Shown one piece after another: positions 1 through 9,482 of a stretch of DNA of 64,000 nucleotides. Position 1 is the first letter of the stretch, and each line of letters begins with the position of its first letter. Made by a program: the position numbers and the translations under genes. The stretch lies in contig NC_015458.1 of NCBI RefSeq assembly GCF_000209655.1, positions 2,232,001 through 2,296,000 of the forward strand, given 5' to 3'. The notes beneath the pieces were generated by a model. The model did not search any database. It saw only the letters and a program-made list of their open reading frames with translations, and was not told where the DNA came from. This DNA comes from Pusillimonas sp. T7-7. GTDB lineage: Bacteria; Pseudomonadota; Gammaproteobacteria; Burkholderiales; Burkholderiaceae_B.

Positions 1-225
1 CAAACCATTACCGGTTTTGGCGAACTGTTCCGCCACTTGTCTTATCAGGATATCGGCAGCTCCACACTGCAGTCAGATGCTTTTGCGGGCGCCGCCAACA
101 ACACGTTGGTGTTTTGCGTGCCCGGCTCGACCGGCGCCTGCAAGACGGCCTGGGAAGGCATCATCAAAGAGCAGCTCGACAGTACGCACCGCCCATGCAA
201 TTTCGGCAGCCACTACCATGCTTGA
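1..225 (+). CDS. moaB: Molybdenum cofactor biosynthesis protein B (C-terminal part, cut by window start)
   Basis: The open frame runs from the first base to a TGA at 223-225 and gives 74 residues of a MoaB/MogA-family C-terminus. The stretch [19 protein letters not shown] and the following GACKTAWEG helix match the end of the family's molybdopterin-binding fold. MoaB-type proteins belong to the late, molybdopterin-adenylating part of Moco synthesis. The stop overlaps the moeA start by 8 nt, so the two are probably translationally coupled. The N-terminus lies outside the window. Confidence 0.88.
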   Translation, partial: QTITGFGELFRHLSYQDIGSSTLQSDAFAGAANNTLVFCVPGSTGACKTAWEGIIKEQLDSTHRPCNFGSHYHA

Positions 226-1423
226 TTTTGATACTGCCCAGGCCCGTTTGGCCGCCGCCGGCGGCCATCCTTCCATCGCTGAAACCTGCCCCCTGATCCA
301 GGCACGTGGCCGTGTGCTGGCTCAAACACTGTTCGCCGCACTCGATCTGCCCCCTGCCGACAACAGTGCCATGGATGGCTACGCCATTCGGCACGCCGAC
401 TATGTGGCCGGAAAAAGCCTTCCGGTGCAGCAGCGCTGCTATGCCGGCGTCAAGCCAGAGGCCCTGTTGCCTGACAACACCATACGTCTCTTCACGGGCA
501 GCCTGTTGCCCGAGGGGGCCGACACCGTCGTCATGCAGGAAGACGTCGATGAAAGCGATAACACATTGCTTATTCACCGCGTTCCCAAACAAGGCGCCCA
601 CATACGCTATCGTGGCGAAGACATCCGGACCGGCGAACAGCTTTTTGCAAAAGGCACATTGCTGGGTGCTGCGCAGATTGCCATGCTGGCATCCCAGGGC
701 TACGCCGAAATAAGCGTCTATCCAGCGCTCAAGGTTGGCATACTTACCACGGGCGACGAGCTGGTCAGCCCCGGCCAGCCACGTAGCGACGAACATATCT
801 ACAACTCGAATGGCTCCATGCTGGCCGCTCTGGTCGAGAACATGGGCGCCAACGCGGTACATGTGCTGCATGCGCTCGATACCGAAGCATCCCTGCAGTC
901 GGCGTTGTCCACCTTGCTTCAGGACTGCGACCTGGTGCTGACCGTCGGCGGCGTATCGGTAGGCGAGAAAGACCTGGTCAAGCCAGCCATAGAACAGTTC
1001 GGCGGCACGCTGGACTTGTGGCGGGTTTGCATGAAACCGGGCAAGCCGGTGGCCCTGGCGCATGCCGCCAACAAGCCCGTCGTCTGCCTGCCGGGTAATC
1101 CGGTGTCGGCCTTTGCCGTCTTTACCATGCTGGTAAGCCCCTTGCTGCGCAGCATGCAAGGGCGAGCCCAAATCATGCCACCTTTGCAGTACGGACAATT
1201 GGCAACCCAGAAAGAGTTCAACGACAGCCGCGAAGAGTTTCTGCGCGTCAAAGCCCAGACCAATACTAAGGGCCTGACGCAACTGACGCCCTACCCGCAG
1301 CAAGGTTCCGGCATCATCAGCTCGCTGTCATGGGCAAGCGGTTTGGCCCGCATTCCAGCAAACACGTCCGTCAAGAACGGAGATATTGTTCCGTACTACG
1401 ATTTCCAGCACTGGCTGGCATAG
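218..1423 (+). CDS. moeA: Molybdopterin molybdenumtransferase MoeA
   Basis: A 401-residue protein that inserts molybdate into adenylylated molybdopterin, in the cytoplasm. I see the family signatures DNSAMDGYA (about residue 48), TTGDELV (about 177), GGVSVGEKD (about 243) and PGNPVSAF (about 291), and the length is normal for MoeA. The same frame is open further upstream, but those codons lie over moaB, and the ATG at 218 gives the conserved N-terminus MLDFDTAQ. The 3' end overlaps the convergent mobA by 28 nt. Moco genes beside a molybdenum formate dehydrogenase make functional sense. Confidence 0.95.
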   Translation: MLDFDTAQARLAAAGGHPSIAETCPLIQARGRVLAQTLFAALDLPPADNSAMDGYAIRHADYVAGKSLPVQQRCYAGVKPEALLPDNTIRLFTGSLLPEGADTVVMQEDVDESDNTLLIHRVPKQGAHIRYRGEDIRTGEQLFAKGTLLGAAQIAMLASQGYAEISVYPALKVGILTTGDELVSPGQPRSDEHIYNSNGSMLAALVENMGANAVHVLHALDTEASLQSALSTLLQDCDLVLTVGGVSVGEKDLVKPAIEQFGGTLDLWRVCMKPGKPVALAHAANKPVVCLPGNPVSAFAVFTMLVSPLLRSMQGRAQIMPPLQYGQLATQKEFNDSREEFLRVKAQTNTKGLTQLTPYPQQGSGIISSLSWASGLARIPANTSVKNGDIVPYYDFQHWLA

Positions 1424-2028
1424 CGCAGGTCGTCGGGCGTATTGATATTGAAGAAGATATCGTCGCCCTGGAATTGAACCGGTATCGCCTGATTCCGGTT
1501 CTGCCATAGCTGTACTTTACGGTCGCCCGCCATCAAATAGCTGCGCAAGCTGTCTGCCATATCCACATGCAGCACCATGCACAACGGATGCGCACGCTCT
1601 GCCGTACGGGCATAGGCAATAGGTGCGGCAAGGGCATCGGCCGCCCCAAGCAAGGCCGGCGCCAAGTCTGGCGGCAGATTCACCACATCCACTGGCAACA
1701 CCAGCAACCAGGGAGTCCGGGCTGTTGCAAGCGCCCGCTCTATACCTGCCAAAGGCCCCAGGCCGCTGCCCAGCGTGACGTCATCGGCGATGACTTTGCC
1801 ATAAGAGGCATAGGCCTGTTCATTACGATTGGCGCTGATAAGCAAGGTCTGCACATGCGGCAACAGAAAGCGCCGCGCATGCGCAACCAACGGCTCGCCG
1901 CGCAAGTCCAGCAGCCCTTTGTCGATGGCTGCCCCCATGCGATCACCTGCTAGCTGCAGGTCGGCCTGCATGCGCCTGGCCTGGCCACCCGCCAGAATCA
2001 GGCCCGTCAGCATGGCGGGAGCCATCAT
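1396..2028 (-). CDS. mobA: Molybdenum cofactor guanylyltransferase MobA
   Basis: A 210-residue nucleotidyltransferase that attaches GMP to Moco to make the guanine dinucleotide form used by formate dehydrogenases. The GTP-binding motif [11 protein letters not shown] is near the N-terminus, and [10 protein letters not shown] and the metal-binding [12 protein letters not shown] follow. About 15 extra residues sit between the RRM and the conserved DKGL, where many MobA proteins have only a couple. The ATG overlaps the moaA stop by 4 nt (ATGA), so moaA and mobA form one operon. The 3' end runs 28 nt into moeA on the other strand. Confidence 0.93.
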   Translation of the reverse strand: MMAPAMLTGLILAGGQARRMQADLQLAGDRMGAAIDKGLLDLRGEPLVAHARRFLLPHVQTLLISANRNEQAYASYGKVIADDVTLGSGLGPLAGIERALATARTPWLLVLPVDVVNLPPDLAPALLGAADALAAPIAYARTAERAHPLCMVLHVDMADSLRSYLMAGDRKVQLWQNRNQAIPVQFQGDDIFFNINTPDDLRYASQCWKS

Positions 2029-3107
2029 CCGCCTATATAACTCATTTCTATTTTTTCGCGATGGACGGTTTCCTGGCCACGCTGCTCGGAATAATGATCG
2101 TCTCGTCGGGACCAGATGCCAGCCAGTACGGCGGCAATTTGCGCGTCGCTGGCACCTTCGCGCAAAAGCGAGCGCAGATCATGGCCCTGGCTTGCAAACA
2201 GGCAAAGAAAAAATTTGCCCTCGGGCGACAAGCGCCCGCGCGTACAGCTTCCGCAAAACGGCTGAGACACGCTGGTGATCAGCCCTATTTCACCCGCCTG
2301 GTCGGTATAACGCCAACGTCGCGCCACCTCGCCGGAATAGCCGGCCGCCACAGGTTCCAGGGGAAATTCGTCGGTGATACGCTGCAAAATCTGCGCACTC
2401 GTCAACACTTCGTCGAGATTCCATCCGTTGGTCGTGCCCACGTCCATGAACTCGATGAAACGCAGAATATGGCCGGTATGGCGAAAGTGACGAGCCATGG
2501 GCACGATCTGCTCATCGTTCATGCCTTTGCGCACCACCATATTGACCTTTACCGGCGCCAGGCCTACACGGGCTGCCTCGTCAATGCCACGTAATACGGT
2601 ACTGACACTGACCTGGCTGTCGCTCATGCGCTCGAACAGCGGCTCGTCAAGTGCATCCAGGCTGACAGACACGCGAGACAGACCGGCCTGCTTGAGCGCC
2701 AGGGCCTTCTTTGCAAGCAAAGTTCCATTAGTGGTGAGCGTCAGCTCTATAGGCAAACCGTCAGGCGTGCGCAATTGCGCCAACATGGCTACCAGCGTCT
2801 CGATGTTTTTTCGTAGCAAAGGCTCGCCGCCGGTCAGCCGTATTTTCTGTACACCCAACTGGACGGCCACGCCGGCAATACGCGTGATCTCTTCGAAGCT
2901 GAGCAGTGCCGAATGAGGCATGAACTGATAGTTGCTGCCAAACACTTCGCGCGGCATGCAATAGGTGCAACGAAAATTGCATCGGTCGGTCACGGAGATG
3001 CGCAAGTCGCGCAAAGGCCGACGCCGAACATCAGCCGGCGGATCACCCGCCCACTTCTGCACAAGGCCTTCAGCCCCCTGCGGTTGATGAAAGATGACTT
3101 TGCTCAT
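2025..3107 (-). CDS. moaA: GTP 3',8-cyclase MoaA (radical SAM)
   Basis: A 360-residue radical-SAM enzyme catalysing the first step of Moco synthesis, GTP to 3',8-cyclo-GTP. The SAM cluster CxxxCxxC is seen as C43, C47 and C50 ([10 protein letters not shown]). The second 4Fe-4S cluster, which binds GTP, is C285, C288 and C302. The protein ends in the MoaA-typical -GG. The N-terminus is about 30 residues longer than in E. coli MoaA, with [15 protein letters not shown] marking the core. It is the promoter-proximal gene of the moaA-mobA pair, 21 nt downstream of the regulator gene. Confidence 0.96.
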   Translation of the reverse strand: MSKVIFHQPQGAEGLVQKWAGDPPADVRRRPLRDLRISVTDRCNFRCTYCMPREVFGSNYQFMPHSALLSFEEITRIAGVAVQLGVQKIRLTGGEPLLRKNIETLVAMLAQLRTPDGLPIELTLTTNGTLLAKKALALKQAGLSRVSVSLDALDEPLFERMSDSQVSVSTVLRGIDEAARVGLAPVKVNMVVRKGMNDEQIVPMARHFRHTGHILRFIEFMDVGTTNGWNLDEVLTSAQILQRITDEFPLEPVAAGYSGEVARRWRYTDQAGEIGLITSVSQPFCGSCTRGRLSPEGKFFLCLFASQGHDLRSLLREGASDAQIAAVLAGIWSRRDDHYSEQRGQETVHREKIEMSYIGG

Positions 3108-3128
3108 ACAGTGATCATAAACCTATTG

Positions 3129-4235
3129 CTATCTGCCCAGCGATGCCACGAAGTCGGCGCCAAAGGCTTCTTCGAGCGTCTGCACTTGCCCCATACGACT
3201 GGCATCATAGCCCACCAACTGCATGACATAGGCCTGGTACTGGTCTCCGTTCATCAAATCCAGCAAACGCTGCATATTGGGCGTATCCAGCGTATCACGG
3301 TGTACCGCAAAGAAGTAGCGCTCTTTGACCAGCGGAATGAATGCCAGCCCGCAGCGCCAGGCTGCCGTCTCGACACCTATGCCCACATCGGCCATGCCGC
3401 TGGCAATATGCGCGGCAATCGCCATATGTGTGAACTCGCTGCTGTCAAAACCCTGCACCTGCGCGGTGTCGACATCAAGCTGTTGCAGCATCAGCCCCAC
3501 CAGAAAACGCGTGCTGGATCCTATCTGGCGGTTGACGAAACGGACATCCTGATTTCTCAGGTCGGCAACCGACTCTATGCGCTTGGGATTATCGGGTTTG
3601 ACGAACATGCCCGTGTTACGTACAGCCAGGTGTATAAGACGATGCCGGTCAGGATCAAGCCACTGCGCATAACGTTTTAGGATCGGCCGCTCGAATTCGC
3701 CCACCGGCACTTGAAAGCCGGCCAGATCACACTCGGCACGATCAAGCGAAGCCAAGGCCTCGATGGCGGTTCGATAACGCAATTCCAGGGGCGACATATC
3801 CATGCCGTTGGCCAACTGCATCAGGCCCTCTACCGCAAAACCGTGGCTGGCATGCAAACGCAGGCGTTGGGGGCTTTCGGGATACAGGCGTTCGAGCTCT
3901 TCCTGAAGCTCCGAAGCCATGCTTTCCAGTGTGGGCATAAGACGCGCATCAAGCCGGCGATTGGCCCAGATAAGATGCTGGCCAAAGGTCGTAAGCTTGG
4001 AGCCTTGCCGGCGCGAGGTTTCGATGAGCGGCGCTTCGAATTCTTTTTCAGCGTTGCGCAAAATACCCCAGGCATGCCGGTACGACAAACCACAGGCTTT
4101 ACAGGCGCCGGCAATATGCCCGGTGGCGTCAACGGCCGCCAGCAGGCGCAGCACTTCGCTTAAAGACAGCAGCGTGCCCGACGGCTTTTCAAGTACCCAT
4201 TCAGAGCTTAAGCGTGCCTTGAACTTATAAGTCAT
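3129..4235 (-). CDS. ModE/LysR-like regulator with PBP-like sensor domain, candidate fds regulator
   Basis: A 368-residue one-component regulator. Residues 1 to about 115 form a ModE/LysR-type winged helix (LSLSEVLRLLAAVDATGHI, then SYRHAWGILRNAE). Residues from about 120 on resemble the periplasmic-binding-like domain of the PF12727 type, with the signature SLDRAECDLAGFQVPVGEFE. It is transcribed divergently from fdsGBACD. Regulators of this build sit beside fds operons in other Burkholderiales, where the name FdsR is used; assignment here is by position. A good RBS (GAGGTG) precedes the ATG. The ligand cannot be read from the sequence; formate or molybdate are the plausible choices. Confidence 0.8.
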   Translation of the reverse strand: MTYKFKARLSSEWVLEKPSGTLLSLSEVLRLLAAVDATGHIAGACKACGLSYRHAWGILRNAEKEFEAPLIETSRRQGSKLTTFGQHLIWANRRLDARLMPTLESMASELQEELERLYPESPQRLRLHASHGFAVEGLMQLANGMDMSPLELRYRTAIEALASLDRAECDLAGFQVPVGEFERPILKRYAQWLDPDRHRLIHLAVRNTGMFVKPDNPKRIESVADLRNQDVRFVNRQIGSSTRFLVGLMLQQLDVDTAQVQGFDSSEFTHMAIAAHIASGMADVGIGVETAAWRCGLAFIPLVKERYFFAVHRDTLDTPNMQRLLDLMNGDQYQAYVMQLVGYDASRMGQVQTLEEAFGADFVASLGR

Positions 4236-4280
4236 TTGTCACCTCTTGCTGCCATGAAAGCAGTCTTAATATGTTTTTTA

Positions 4281-4332
4281 TTTCCTATTACGGAAATAGG
4301 AAAAATACCTTATATGCGATTTTTTTCCTATT
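4281..4332. promoter_or_regulatory. Candidate operator: three TTTCCTATT half-sites
   Basis: In the AT-rich 214-bp divergent region between the regulator and fdsG there is a perfect inverted repeat: TTTCCTATT at 4281-4289 and AATAGGAAA at 4295-4303, with a 5-bp spacer. A third identical half-site in forward orientation lies at 4324-4332, 43 bp after the first. This is the layout expected for the operator of the divergent regulator. Binding is inferred. Confidence 0.65.
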
Positions 4333-4449
4333 GATTGATTCATTTATCACGAGTAGATTACCCTAAATCCAATAATCATATATATGCAAAGTTAAGCATA
4401 TTAGAGACAAGCAAAATACAAAAAGACATCATCAAAGAAGGAACGCGTC

Positions 4450-4956
4450 ATGCATACGCCATCAGATTCCAATGAATTCAACCCTTCCAACGAGACGGTG
4501 CAACAAGTAGCCCTCCAGGCTCTTGAACGCTACGAAGGCCAGCCGGGCAATCTATTGCCCATATTGCACGCCATACAGCATGCACTGGGCTGTATTCCTG
4601 CCTTGGCCGTTCCTGTACTGGCCAAGGCACTGCAAAGATCACGGGCCGAAATACAAGGCGTCATCAGTTTTTATCCGCATTTCCGCGAAAAACCCGCCGG
4701 CGCCGTCATGCTGGAGGTCTGCCGGGCCGAGTCCTGCCAGGCCATGGGCGGCAATGCACTGGCCGAACATGCCCGCCAACAACTGGGCTGTAATTTTGAC
4801 GACACCACCGCCAATGGCGCCGTTACATTGCAAGCCGTTTATTGCCTGGGCCTCTGTGCGCAATCACCTGCTGTCATGATCAACGGTCAGCCGCACGCAC
4901 GCATGACGCCGGAAAAACTTGATCGCCTGCTACAGGCCGAAGAAGGTGTCGCATGA
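4450..4956 (+). CDS. fdsG: NAD-dependent formate dehydrogenase gamma subunit (NuoE-like)
   Basis: A 168-residue 2Fe-2S subunit of the soluble Fds formate dehydrogenase, homologous to complex I NuoE. The thioredoxin-like ferredoxin part has paired cysteines in VCRAESCQAMGG and YCLGLCAQSP. With FdsB it forms the diaphorase module that passes electrons to NAD+. A strong RBS (GAAGGA) stands 6 nt before the ATG. It is the first gene of fdsGBACD and overlaps fdsB by 4 nt. Confidence 0.95.
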   Translation: MHTPSDSNEFNPSNETVQQVALQALERYEGQPGNLLPILHAIQHALGCIPALAVPVLAKALQRSRAEIQGVISFYPHFREKPAGAVMLEVCRAESCQAMGGNALAEHARQQLGCNFDDTTANGAVTLQAVYCLGLCAQSPAVMINGQPHARMTPEKLDRLLQAEEGVA

Positions 4957-6524
4957 GCACTCCCGTCAAGGTCTTCGTTCCCAAAGACAGCGCAGCCATT
5001 GCGGTCGGTGCCGATGCGGTCGCTTCCGCCATTGCCCGGGAAGCCGAAATCCGGGGCCTGAGCATTGAATTGGTGCGTAATGGCTCACGTGGCCTGCTCT
5101 GGCTGGAAACTCTGGTTGAAATCCAGACCCCCAACGGCCGCATGGCATACGGCCCGGTCGAGCCAAGCGACGTAGCCGGGCTGTTCGACGCCGGCTGGCT
5201 GACAGGCCGGCCACACACACTGGCGCACGGGCTGACTGAAGAAATCCCCTACCTGAAGCGGCAAGAAAGGCTGACTTTCGCCCGGGTCGGCATCACCGAC
5301 CCCTTGTCCATCAGCGACTATCAGGCCCACGAAGGGTTCAAGGGCCTGGAAAAAGCGTTAAGCCTGCCGCCCGCAGCCATCGTCGACCAAGTCACCGAAT
5401 CGGGCCTGCGCGGGCGCGGCGGCGCGGCTTTTCCCACCGGCATCAAGTGGAAAACCGTACTGGCCACCGAAGCCGAACAAAAATATATCGTCTGTAATGC
5501 CGATGAAGGCGACTCCGGCACCTTTTCCGACCGCATGCTGATGGAAGGCGACCCTTACGCACTCATCGAGGGCATGGCCATTGCCGGCCTGGCCGTTCAG
5601 GCCACCTACGGCTATATCTATGTGCGTTCCGAATACCCTTACGCCATTACGGCGCTTGAAGCAGCCATAGTCCGCGCACGCGAAGCCGGCTGGCTCGGCG
5701 CCAATATCCGCAACAGCGGGCACGCTTTCGATCTCGAGGTTCGTACCGCCGCCGGCGCCTACATATGCGGCGAAGAAACCTCGCTGCTTGAAAGCCTGGA
5801 AGGCAAGCGCGGGCTGGTTCGTGCCAAGCCGCCGCTGCCGGCCATCAAGGGCCTGTTCGGCAAGCCTACCGTCATCAACAACGTGATATCGCTGGCCTCG
5901 GTACCTATTATTCTGGCGCGCGGCGCCGCGTTTTACCGCGACTATGGCATGGGCCGGTCCACAGGTACCTTGCCCTTCCAGCTGGCCGGCAACCTGAAAC
6001 AAGGCGGGCTGGTTGAAAAGGCCTTTGGCCTCACGCTGCGCGAGCTGCTGTACGAATTCGGCGGCGGCAGCGCCAGCGGGAAACCGCTGCGGGCGGTGCA
6101 AGTAGGCGGGCCGCTAGGCGCCTATCTACCTGAATCACAATGGGATGTTCCCATCGATTACGAAGCCTATGCGGCCATCAAGGCCATGGTAGGGCACGGC
6201 GGGCTGGTTGCCTTCGATGACACAGCCGATATGTCCAGCCTGGCCGAGTACGCCATGGAATTCTGCGCCATCGAGTCTTGCGGCAAATGCACCCCCTGTC
6301 GCATCGGCGCCGTACGCGGCGCCGAGGTCATCAGCAAGATACGCCGCAACGAGCAGCGCGAGGCGCAAGTAGTCCTGCTGCACGAACTGTGCGACACCAT
6401 GCTGGCCGGCTCGCTGTGCGCGCTGGGCGGCATGACGCCTTATCCGGTCCTGTCCGCCCTCGAGCACTTTCCCGAAGACTTCGGCCTGCCCTCCCCACAA
6501 ACCACAAACGCGCAAGTCGCCTGA
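4953..6524 (+). CDS. fdsB: NAD-dependent formate dehydrogenase beta subunit (NuoF-like, FMN/NAD-binding)
   Basis: A 523-residue subunit that carries FMN and the NAD site. An N-terminal thioredoxin-like domain (about residues 1-90) precedes the NuoF core. The FMN loop GRGGAAFPTGIKW and CNADEGDSGTFSDR are present, and the 4Fe-4S ligands appear in ESCGKCTPCRIGA with the fourth cysteine in GSLCALGG. It starts within the fdsG stop (ATGA), a sign of coupled translation. The length is as expected for FdsB. Confidence 0.95.
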   Translation: MSTPVKVFVPKDSAAIAVGADAVASAIAREAEIRGLSIELVRNGSRGLLWLETLVEIQTPNGRMAYGPVEPSDVAGLFDAGWLTGRPHTLAHGLTEEIPYLKRQERLTFARVGITDPLSISDYQAHEGFKGLEKALSLPPAAIVDQVTESGLRGRGGAAFPTGIKWKTVLATEAEQKYIVCNADEGDSGTFSDRMLMEGDPYALIEGMAIAGLAVQATYGYIYVRSEYPYAITALEAAIVRAREAGWLGANIRNSGHAFDLEVRTAAGAYICGEETSLLESLEGKRGLVRAKPPLPAIKGLFGKPTVINNVISLASVPIILARGAAFYRDYGMGRSTGTLPFQLAGNLKQGGLVEKAFGLTLRELLYEFGGGSASGKPLRAVQVGGPLGAYLPESQWDVPIDYEAYAAIKAMVGHGGLVAFDDTADMSSLAEYAMEFCAIESCGKCTPCRIGAVRGAEVISKIRRNEQREAQVVLLHELCDTMLAGSLCALGGMTPYPVLSALEHFPEDFGLPSPQTTNAQVA

Positions 6525-6535
6525 CGGAGTTCCAT

Positions 6536-9481
6536 ATGCTAGAAACTATCGTTAAACGTGAACGCGATTTCGGCACCCCGGCGTCGACCAGCACTGAAAC
6601 AGTCCAGCTCACCATAGACGGCACAGACATTCAGGTTCCGGCGGGCACTTCAGTCATGCGCGCCGCCGCCGAAGCCGGCATCAACATCCCCAAGCTGTGT
6701 GCCTCCGACAACCTGGAAGCATTCGGCTCCTGCCGCCTGTGCCTGGTCCAGATCGAAGGGCGGCGCGGCTACCCTGCGTCATGCACGACACCGGCCGAGG
6801 ACGGCATGGTCATCTGGACGGAAACGCCCAAGCTGCACAAGCTGCGTCGCAACGTGATGGAACTGTATATTTCCGACCACCCGCTCGACTGCCTGACCTG
6901 CCCCGCCAATGGCGACTGCGAACTGCAGGACATGGCCGGTGTAGTGGGCCTGCGCAACGTGCGCTACGGGTTTGAAGGCGCCAATCACCTTAACGACACA
7001 GCCGACGAGTCCAACCCCTACTTCAGCTACGACCCCAGCAAATGCATAGTCTGCAGCCGCTGCGTGCGTGCCTGCGACGAGGTTCAGGGTACTTTTGCAT
7101 TAACCATAACCGGACGCGGCTTCGACTCCCGGGTTACGGCCGGCCAGCACGATTCCTTCCTGGACAGCGACTGTGTCTCTTGCGGCGCCTGCGTGCAGGC
7201 TTGCCCCACATCGACACTCATGGAAAAGTCCGTCATTGAAATGGGCCAGGCCGAACACTCCATCATCACCACCTGTGCCTATTGCGGCGTAGGCTGCTCT
7301 TTCAAGGCTGAAATGAAAGGCCAGGAAGTCGTACGCATGGTGCCCTGGAAAGACGGCCAGGCCAACCGCGGTCATTCTTGCGTAAAAGGGCGTTTTGCCT
7401 GGGGCTATGCCACCCACGAGGACCGCATGCTCAAACCCATGATACGCGGCAGCATCGCCGATCCATGGCGCGAAGTCAGTTGGGAAGAAGCCCTGACTTA
7501 TGCTGCATCGGAAATCAAGCGCATACAGGCCAAATACGGCACCAACTCGGTAGGCGGCCTGACATCGTCACGCTGCACCAACGAAGAAACCTACCTGGTC
7601 CAGAAACTGGTGCGTGCCGCCTTCGGCACCAACAACGTCGATACCTGCGCCCGGGTCTGCCATTCACCCACCGGCTACGGCCTGAAAACCACCCTGGGCG
7701 AATCTGCCGGCACCCAAACCTTCGACTCGGTCATGCATAGCGACGTGGTCATCGTCATGGGGGCCAACCCCAGCGCGGCCCACCCGGTATTCGCTTCACG
7801 CCTGAAGCGGCGCCTGCGTGAAGGCGCCAGGCTCATCGTGATCGATCCACGCCAGATCGAACTGGTCGACTCGCCGCACATCAAGGCCGACTACCACCTG
7901 CCTGTGCGACCCGGCACCAACACAGCAGTGCTTACCAGCATGGCGCACGTCATTGCCACCGAAGGCCTGATCGACGAAGCCTATGTAGCCGAACGCTGCG
8001 AACCGCTGGCCTTCCAGCAATGGCGCGATTTCGTTTCACTGCCCGAAAACTCCCCAGAAGCCATGGAGGCCGAAACCGGCGTGCTTGCCGCCGACCTGCG
8101 CGGCGCCGCGCGTTTGTATGCCACGCATGGCAACGGCGCCATTTATTATGGCCTGGGCGTCACCGAGCACAGCCAGGGCTCAACTACGGTCATGGCCATC
8201 GCCAACCTGGCCATGGCCACCGGCAACCTGGGGCGCGAGGGCGTGGGCGTCAATCCGCTGCGTGGCCAGAATAACGTACAGGGCTCGTGCGACATGGGAT
8301 CCTTCCCCCACGAGCTGCCCGGCTATCGCCACATTTCCGATGATGTCGTGCGTGGTCAGTTTGAACGCGAATGGGGCGTCACGCTGCAATCCGAGCCTGG
8401 CCTGCGCATTCCCAATATGTTCGATGCCGCCATTAGCGGTTCGTTCAAGGCCTTGTACTGCCAGGGCGAAGACATCCTCCAGTCCGATCCTAATACCCAG
8501 CACGTTGCCGCAGCGCTGGCATCCATGGAATGCATCATCGTCCATGATATTTTCCTGAATGAAACAGCCAAGTACGCACATGTCTTCCTGCCGGGCTCGT
8601 CCTTTCTTGAAAAAGACGGCACGTTCACCAACGCCGAACGGCGCGTCTCGCGCGTACGCAAAGTCATGGAACCCAAGGCGGGTATGGCCGACTGGGAAGC
8701 AACCTGCGCGCTGTCCAACGCGCTGGGCTACCCCATGCACTACAAGCACCCCAGCGAAATCATGGACGAAATCGCCCGCCTGACGCCCACGTTCGAAGGC
8801 GTTTCGTTCAAGAAAATAGACGAGCTGGGTGGCAGTGTGCAGTGGCCCTGCAATGCCGCCGCCCCTGACGGCACGCCCACCATGCACGTCGACGAGTTCG
8901 TGCGCGGCAAGGGCAAGTTCATGATAACCAAATACATACCCAGCGACGAACGCAGCACACGCCGCTTCCCCCTGCTGCTTACCACCGGCCGCATACTCTC
9001 GCAATACAACGTCGGGGCGCAAACGCGGCGCACTCCCAACGTTATGTGGCACAACGAAGACCTGCTTGAAATACACCCTCAAGACGCCGAAGATCGCGGC
9101 ATACGCAGTCGCGACATGGTGGCCGTGCAAAGCCGCTCGGGCGAAACCGTATTGCGCGCCGATGTCACGATCCGAGTGCAGCCAGGTGTGCTTTACACCA
9201 CCTTCCACTTCCCGGAATCCGGCGCAAACGTAGTCACCACCGATAGCACCGACTGGGCCACCGATTGTCCCGAGTACAAGGTCACAGCGGTACAGGCCAG
9301 ACTGGTGACCGAATCCTCGCAATGGCAAGCCGGGTGGTCGCGCTTCAGCGATATCCAGATGCAACTGCTCGAGCAGCGCAAACAAGATGCCGCGACACCA
9401 GAACCGCCTGACCCAGCCAAGCCCAAGGCGCCTGTTGAGCCCGTCAAGGCCTCGTCACCAGCATTAACCCCTGCCGAATAG
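6536..9481 (+). CDS. fdsA: NAD-dependent formate dehydrogenase alpha subunit (bis-MGD, multi-FeS)
   Basis: A 981-residue catalytic subunit oxidising formate to CO2. Cluster ligands in order are: 2Fe-2S C55, C66, C69, C83; a His-Cys3 set H115, C119, C122, C128; two 4Fe-4S sets C170/173/176/180 and C213/216/219/223; and the molybdopterin-proximal 4Fe-4S C247, C250, C254, C282. The Mo ligand is C375 in CARVCHSPTGYG, so this is a cysteine enzyme, not a selenoprotein. The C-terminal ~50 residues are rich in P, K and E. The ATG at 6536 follows the RBS GGAG, 11 nt after the fdsB stop; the frame is open further upstream only as overlap with fdsB. Confidence 0.96.
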   Translation: MLETIVKRERDFGTPASTSTETVQLTIDGTDIQVPAGTSVMRAAAEAGINIPKLCASDNLEAFGSCRLCLVQIEGRRGYPASCTTPAEDGMVIWTETPKLHKLRRNVMELYISDHPLDCLTCPANGDCELQDMAGVVGLRNVRYGFEGANHLNDTADESNPYFSYDPSKCIVCSRCVRACDEVQGTFALTITGRGFDSRVTAGQHDSFLDSDCVSCGACVQACPTSTLMEKSVIEMGQAEHSIITTCAYCGVGCSFKAEMKGQEVVRMVPWKDGQANRGHSCVKGRFAWGYATHEDRMLKPMIRGSIADPWREVSWEEALTYAASEIKRIQAKYGTNSVGGLTSSRCTNEETYLVQKLVRAAFGTNNVDTCARVCHSPTGYGLKTTLGESAGTQTFDSVMHSDVVIVMGANPSAAHPVFASRLKRRLREGARLIVIDPRQIELVDSPHIKADYHLPVRPGTNTAVLTSMAHVIATEGLIDEAYVAERCEPLAFQQWRDFVSLPENSPEAMEAETGVLAADLRGAARLYATHGNGAIYYGLGVTEHSQGSTTVMAIANLAMATGNLGREGVGVNPLRGQNNVQGSCDMGSFPHELPGYRHISDDVVRGQFEREWGVTLQSEPGLRIPNMFDAAISGSFKALYCQGEDILQSDPNTQHVAAALASMECIIVHDIFLNETAKYAHVFLPGSSFLEKDGTFTNAERRVSRVRKVMEPKAGMADWEATCALSNALGYPMHYKHPSEIMDEIARLTPTFEGVSFKKIDELGGSVQWPCNAAAPDGTPTMHVDEFVRGKGKFMITKYIPSDERSTRRFPLLLTTGRILSQYNVGAQTRRTPNVMWHNEDLLEIHPQDAEDRGIRSRDMVAVQSRSGETVLRADVTIRVQPGVLYTTFHFPESGANVVTTDSTDWATDCPEYKVTAVQARLVTESSQWQAGWSRFSDIQMQLLEQRKQDAATPEPPDPAKPKAPVEPVKASSPALTPAE

Positions 9482-9482
9482 G

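Noticed and set aside
164..1303. A 379-codon open frame on the minus strand
   Set aside because: It lies fully antisense to moeA, whose motifs are clear; no known family resembles its translation.
8180..9385. A 401-codon open frame on the minus strand
   Set aside because: Antisense to fdsA in a high-GC region; long shadow frames are expected there.
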